Assembly (NCBI RefSeq): GCF_000938305.1
Contig: NZ_JYMT01000008.1
Location: 1 to 64,000 of the forward strand
From: Bradyrhizobium sp. LTSP885
GTDB taxonomy: Bacteria > Pseudomonadota > Alphaproteobacteria > Rhizobiales > Xanthobacteraceae
DNA length: 64,000 nt
Direction: 5' to 3'
The translations under genes and the position numbers were made by a program. Positions within the stretch are counted from its first letter, which is position 1, and every line of letters starts with the position of its first letter. Below, in pieces: positions 61,409 through 64,000 of this stretch. Under the pieces are notes generated by a model, which saw only the letters and a program-made list of their open reading frames with translations, did no database searches and was not told the DNA's origin.

Positions 61409-62602
61409 ATGACCAAGTCCATTGAAATCCAGGTCGCATTGGACGATCTCGAATTTCTGAAGACCAACCGGTATTTGCTCTGCTTCGCCGCGACCAATTC
61501 CGGCATCGTCTGGCGGTGCTTCAGCGATTATCTCGCCAGCAACCCATTCAGCCTGATTTCGCAATACGGAGTGTTCGGCACCTCGTCGCTCAACATCGGC
61601 AGCGTGATCACGATCGACACCAACACCGTGGCGATCGCGCCGGGCCAGCAGTCGACGCTTGACGCGGACGCCGTATTCCACCCTCCGGCCGTCGGCGGGA
61701 TGCCCGAAAGCATCACGATCAACAACCAGTATGGGCAGCCGATCGGCGTTGGAATGAGCCGCGCGTTGATCGGGCCGGACAATGTTCAGCAGACGACGCC
61801 GGTCTTCGCAACATTGGTCAAGGGGCCGGGCATCATTGTCATCACGCCCGATGACAATGTGCGCGTCTGGCTGCAGCAGGACATCGTCACGAGCACCATT
61901 GTCGACCCCCGCTCCATCGAAAATTCGATCGAGGTCGATCTTGGCGCGAAGGATGCCGCACGGCTGCTCTATCAGGGCGGCAAGTGGAGCGAGACGTCCG
62001 GCGCCTGGTCCGATTCCGACTACCATTCCCTGAAGTCAGGCCAATACAATCTGTGCTTTGCCCAGAAGACCAACGGCATCTACTCCGTCGTCTGCCAGTC
62101 CATTTCCAACTACTTGCCGTCGACCCGCTTCTCATGGCTTCCGAACTACAGGCTGTTCGGTACCAATTTCTTCACCGCGGGCACGCAGGTCGCGATCGAG
62201 ACCAATGTCGTCGATGTCGGGCTTATCAGGCAGGCCATCGCCAGCATCGACGCCGCGGGCGTCGTGAAGCCGGCGGCCGATGCCAGCCCCTCCAGCTTCA
62301 TCGCGTTCTCGAACAGCTACGGCCCGATTCACCCCGGCCTGGAGGGATCCTCCGCGGGCCCCGACGGCGTGCAACGATCGTTGCCCATCTTTGTGGGACG
62401 AGACGCCGTCGGAGCCGGCTTGGTGTTGCTCACCCCGGTTGACGTGGTCCGGGTCTGGTTTCAGCAGCAGATCGTTTCCGGCACGATGCTGAGCCAGGAG
62501 ATGTTGGCCAAGGTCAACGCCTTCGAAGTCGACCTGACCGCTGCGGATACCGCGTCGCTGCGCTACCAGGACGGCGTCTGGTCGACGACCGTCGCGGATT
62601 GA
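61409..62602 (+). CDS. Protein of two tandem repeat domains, unknown function
   Basis: 397 residues from ATG 61409 (MTKSIEIQVALDDLEFLKTN), with AAGGGA 9 bases upstream; a GTG 24 bp earlier is possible. The two halves are clearly homologous. The first has YLLCFAATNSGIVWRCFSDY, LFGT-like VFGTSSLNIGSVITIDTNTV, GPDNVQQTTPVF and VITPDDNVRVWLQQDIVTST. The second has YNLCFAQKTNGIYSVVCQSI, LFGTNFFTAGTQVAIETNVV, GPDGVQRSLPIF and LTPVDVVRVWFQQQIVSGTM. Each unit is about 195 residues, probably all-beta. No signal peptide or known catalytic motif. I do not recognise the family. Confidence 0.82.
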   Translation: MTKSIEIQVALDDLEFLKTNRYLLCFAATNSGIVWRCFSDYLASNPFSLISQYGVFGTSSLNIGSVITIDTNTVAIAPGQQSTLDADAVFHPPAVGGMPESITINNQYGQPIGVGMSRALIGPDNVQQTTPVFATLVKGPGIIVITPDDNVRVWLQQDIVTSTIVDPRSIENSIEVDLGAKDAARLLYQGGKWSETSGAWSDSDYHSLKSGQYNLCFAQKTNGIYSVVCQSISNYLPSTRFSWLPNYRLFGTNFFTAGTQVAIETNVVDVGLIRQAIASIDAAGVVKPAADASPSSFIAFSNSYGPIHPGLEGSSAGPDGVQRSLPIFVGRDAVGAGLVLLTPVDVVRVWFQQQIVSGTMLSQEMLAKVNAFEVDLTAADTASLRYQDGVWSTTVAD

Positions 62603-62655
62603 CCACCAACCAGAGCTCTCTCGGGCAATAGCCGGTCCCGGACTTGATCCGGGAT

Positions 62656-62700
62656 GGATTTCGGTCCGCGAAGATAGCGCGTCAAGACAAGAACCTGGAG
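62656..62700 (-). repeat. Degenerate fragment of repeat A
   Basis: GGATTTCGGTCCGCGAAGAT and GCGTCAAGACAAGAACCTGG align with the central part of copy 2 at 21361-21407, with several differences. It sits at the 3' side of the small gene at 62703, next to a CCCGGACTTGATCCGGG hairpin. Confidence 0.5.
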
Positions 62701-62702
62701 GC

Positions 62703-62957
62703 TCAGGTCTTGCTCATGCAATCTTCCATGTAGAACCAGCGGTCGTCGCCGGTCAGCCCCTTGGCCTTCACCTCGGCGCGGCACGCCCTCATCTTGGGCC
62801 GGTTGGCAACCCAGGTCGCCTTCATCTCCTTCAGCTTCTCCATCGTCAGCTTGACGCGTGACGGCTTGGCCTCGGGCGCCGCGCTGGTCTGGGCCGACGC
62901 GGCCTGCAGCCCGGCAACGAGCGTGGCCGCCACCAGAAGAGTGCCGATGCGAATCAT
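62703..62957 (-). CDS. PsiF-like small secreted protein
   Basis: 84 residues from ATG 62957. Residues 1-22 form a signal peptide (MIRIGTLLVAATLVAGLQAA, then SAQ). The mature part has the PsiF-like pattern MRACRAEVKAKGLTGDDRWF and YMEDCMSK, with two cysteines likely paired in the periplasm. PsiF is a phosphate-starvation protein of unknown role in E. coli; here the domain is a single repeat. GGGGAA lies about 5 bases upstream of ATG. Confidence 0.72.
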   Translation of the reverse strand: MIRIGTLLVAATLVAGLQAASAQTSAAPEAKPSRVKLTMEKLKEMKATWVANRPKMRACRAEVKAKGLTGDDRWFYMEDCMSKT

Positions 62958-63161
62958 GAAAGTTCCCCGTGTCTTGAAATCGATGTGGTGATGGGTCGGG
63001 ACGTGTGAACGCCAAAGAACGTCAGACAACGCCGACTTGCGGCGTGCCCTGGCGATTCGAGCATTGATCGGGGAAAGTGTGAAGCGGTTTTCCGAAACTA
63101 TTCATTCTCAAACAGCGCACCAAGGCGCGATGCTGATCGCATCGCACCTTGGTTTACGCGA

Positions 63162-64000
63162 TCAGAAAATCAGGGCCGCCTTCTGAAGCGTCTTGTAAAC
63201 GCCCCAGGCCAGCGGAATCGCCACAAAGGCCCAGAACAACAGCGCCTTGGTGTCGAAGCCGCCCTTGCCGATGCCGAACGATCCACTCGGGCCGGACGCC
63301 GCAGCACTTGCCGTCTCGGCCTGAAGCCTGGCGAGTTCGGCCTCGCTCATGTGCCACTTGGACTCGACCGGCCGGATCCGCGAATTGCAGATCAGGCCGA
63401 CGACCAGCAGGCCTGCCAGGATGTACATGGTGCGATCGTAGACCAACGCGCGCTCGATCCCGGCCTGAAGCTGCGCATCCCTGATATAGCCGACCAGCAA
63501 CGGACCGACGACGCCGGCCGTCGACCACGCCGTCAGCAGGCGGCCATGGATGGCGCCGACGAATTGCGTGCCGAAGATATCGGCGAGATAGGCCGGGATG
63601 GTGGCGAAGCCGCCGCCATACATCGTCAGGATGATGCAGAAGGCTCCGACGAACAGGGCTCGCGATCCCATATGGCCAAAGCTCGGCGCGAGCGCATAGA
63701 GCACGATGCCGAGGATGAAGAACGTGTAGTAGGTGGTCTTGCGGCCGATCTTGTCCGACAGCGACGCCCAGAAGAACCGGCCGCCGATGTTGAACAGCGA
63801 CAGCAGGCCGACGAAGCCTCCCGCCGCGATGGTCGCGGTTGCAGCCTTCTGTCCGGCATCCAGCGCGGCGAAGCCGACCCCGGGCTTGCCGATCAGCGCA
63901 CCACCGAAGATCTCCTGCAAAATCGGCGAGGCCATCGCCAGCACGCCGATTCCGGCAGAGACGTTCATGCAGAGCACCATCCAGATCAACCAGAACTGCG
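63162..64000 (-). CDS. MFS transporter, oxalate/formate antiporter-like; 5' end beyond window
   Basis: The last ~279 residues are seen: QFWLIWMVLCMNVSAGIGVL at the window edge, then GGRFFWASLSDKIGRKTTYY (the MFS loop motif), TMYGGGFATIPAYLADIFGT, and several helices to the stop at 63162. These are the C-terminal six helices of the OxlT/YhjX group. A linker with Ala/Ser/Gly (TASAAASGPSGSFG) precedes a final extra helix, an unusual extension. Substrate unknown. Confidence 0.88.
   Translation of the reverse strand, partial: QFWLIWMVLCMNVSAGIGVLAMASPILQEIFGGALIGKPGVGFAALDAGQKAATATIAAGGFVGLLSLFNIGGRFFWASLSDKIGRKTTYYTFFILGIVLYALAPSFGHMGSRALFVGAFCIILTMYGGGFATIPAYLADIFGTQFVGAIHGRLLTAWSTAGVVGPLLVGYIRDAQLQAGIERALVYDRTMYILAGLLVVGLICNSRIRPVESKWHMSEAELARLQAETASAAASGPSGSFGIGKGGFDTKALLFWAFVAIPLAWGVYKTLQKAALIF

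Overview
The window reads as chromosomal DNA of a Bradyrhizobium-like alphaproteobacterium (order Hyphomicrobiales). This is inferred from the high GC and strong GC3 bias, from family content (Tal-Pgi fusion, DUF3309, DUF6496, polyhydroxyalkanoate system protein, PrkA/DUF444/SpoVR, LigD/Ku), from interspersed palindromic repeats of the rhizobial type, and from promoter motifs fitting the alphaproteobacterial general-stress sigma factor EcfG (GGAAC-N16-cGTT or gGTT). I see no rRNA, tRNA, CRISPR array, intact insertion sequence or prophage. About 45 protein genes are supported.

Layout. 1-2810: a caspase-fold protein lacking both catalytic residues (cut by the window edge), divergent from a DUF4286-like gene. 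3153-7821: a three-gene 2-oxoacid oxidoreductase operon (GltD-like flavoprotein, KorA, KorB). 7841-12712, minus strand: prkA, DUF444 and spoVR. 12713-13852: about 1.1 kb with no intact gene but a frameshifted DsrE-family remnant. 13853-21343: an oxidative pentose-phosphate operon (tal-pgi, gnd, zwf, pgl, gntK, HAD phosphatase). 21414-25195, minus strand: malQ and a GH15 glucosidase. 25396-39414: a six-gene alpha-glucan/trehalose operon (glgE, treS-maltokinase fusion, glgB, glgX, treZ, treY). 39586-40226: two small genes. 40384-43999: divergent ligD and ku. 44115-44366: a Lys/Arg-rich small protein. 44422-52724, minus strand: the kdp potassium-uptake locus with three tiny membrane-peptide ORFs at its head. 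53141-55358: small hypotheticals and a DapA-family gene with altered active site. 55421-57576: NfeD protease and stomatin-like partner. 57546-58029: two small minus-strand genes. 58285-61090: Hsp20-like gene and a Lon protease. 61409-62602: an unrecognised protein built of two tandem copies of one domain. 62703-64000: a PsiF-like secreted protein and an MFS transporter cut by the window end.

How it fits together. Much of the window looks like a stress and storage region. The pentose-phosphate operon makes NADPH. The glg/tre operon encodes all steps to turn trehalose into maltose, maltose 1-phosphate and branched glucan (TreS-Mak, GlgE, GlgB) and to turn glucan back into trehalose (GlgX, TreY, TreZ). 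Ku/LigD give non-homologous end joining. Kdp covers potassium limitation, and PrkA and Lon/Hsp20 cover signalling and proteostasis. Candidate EcfG promoters lie upstream of malQ, ku, ligD and the DUF3309 gene, which would put these functions under one stress regulon. Four classes of palindromic repeat sit between genes. One class begins inside the stop codon of the neighbouring gene in all three full-length or half copies.
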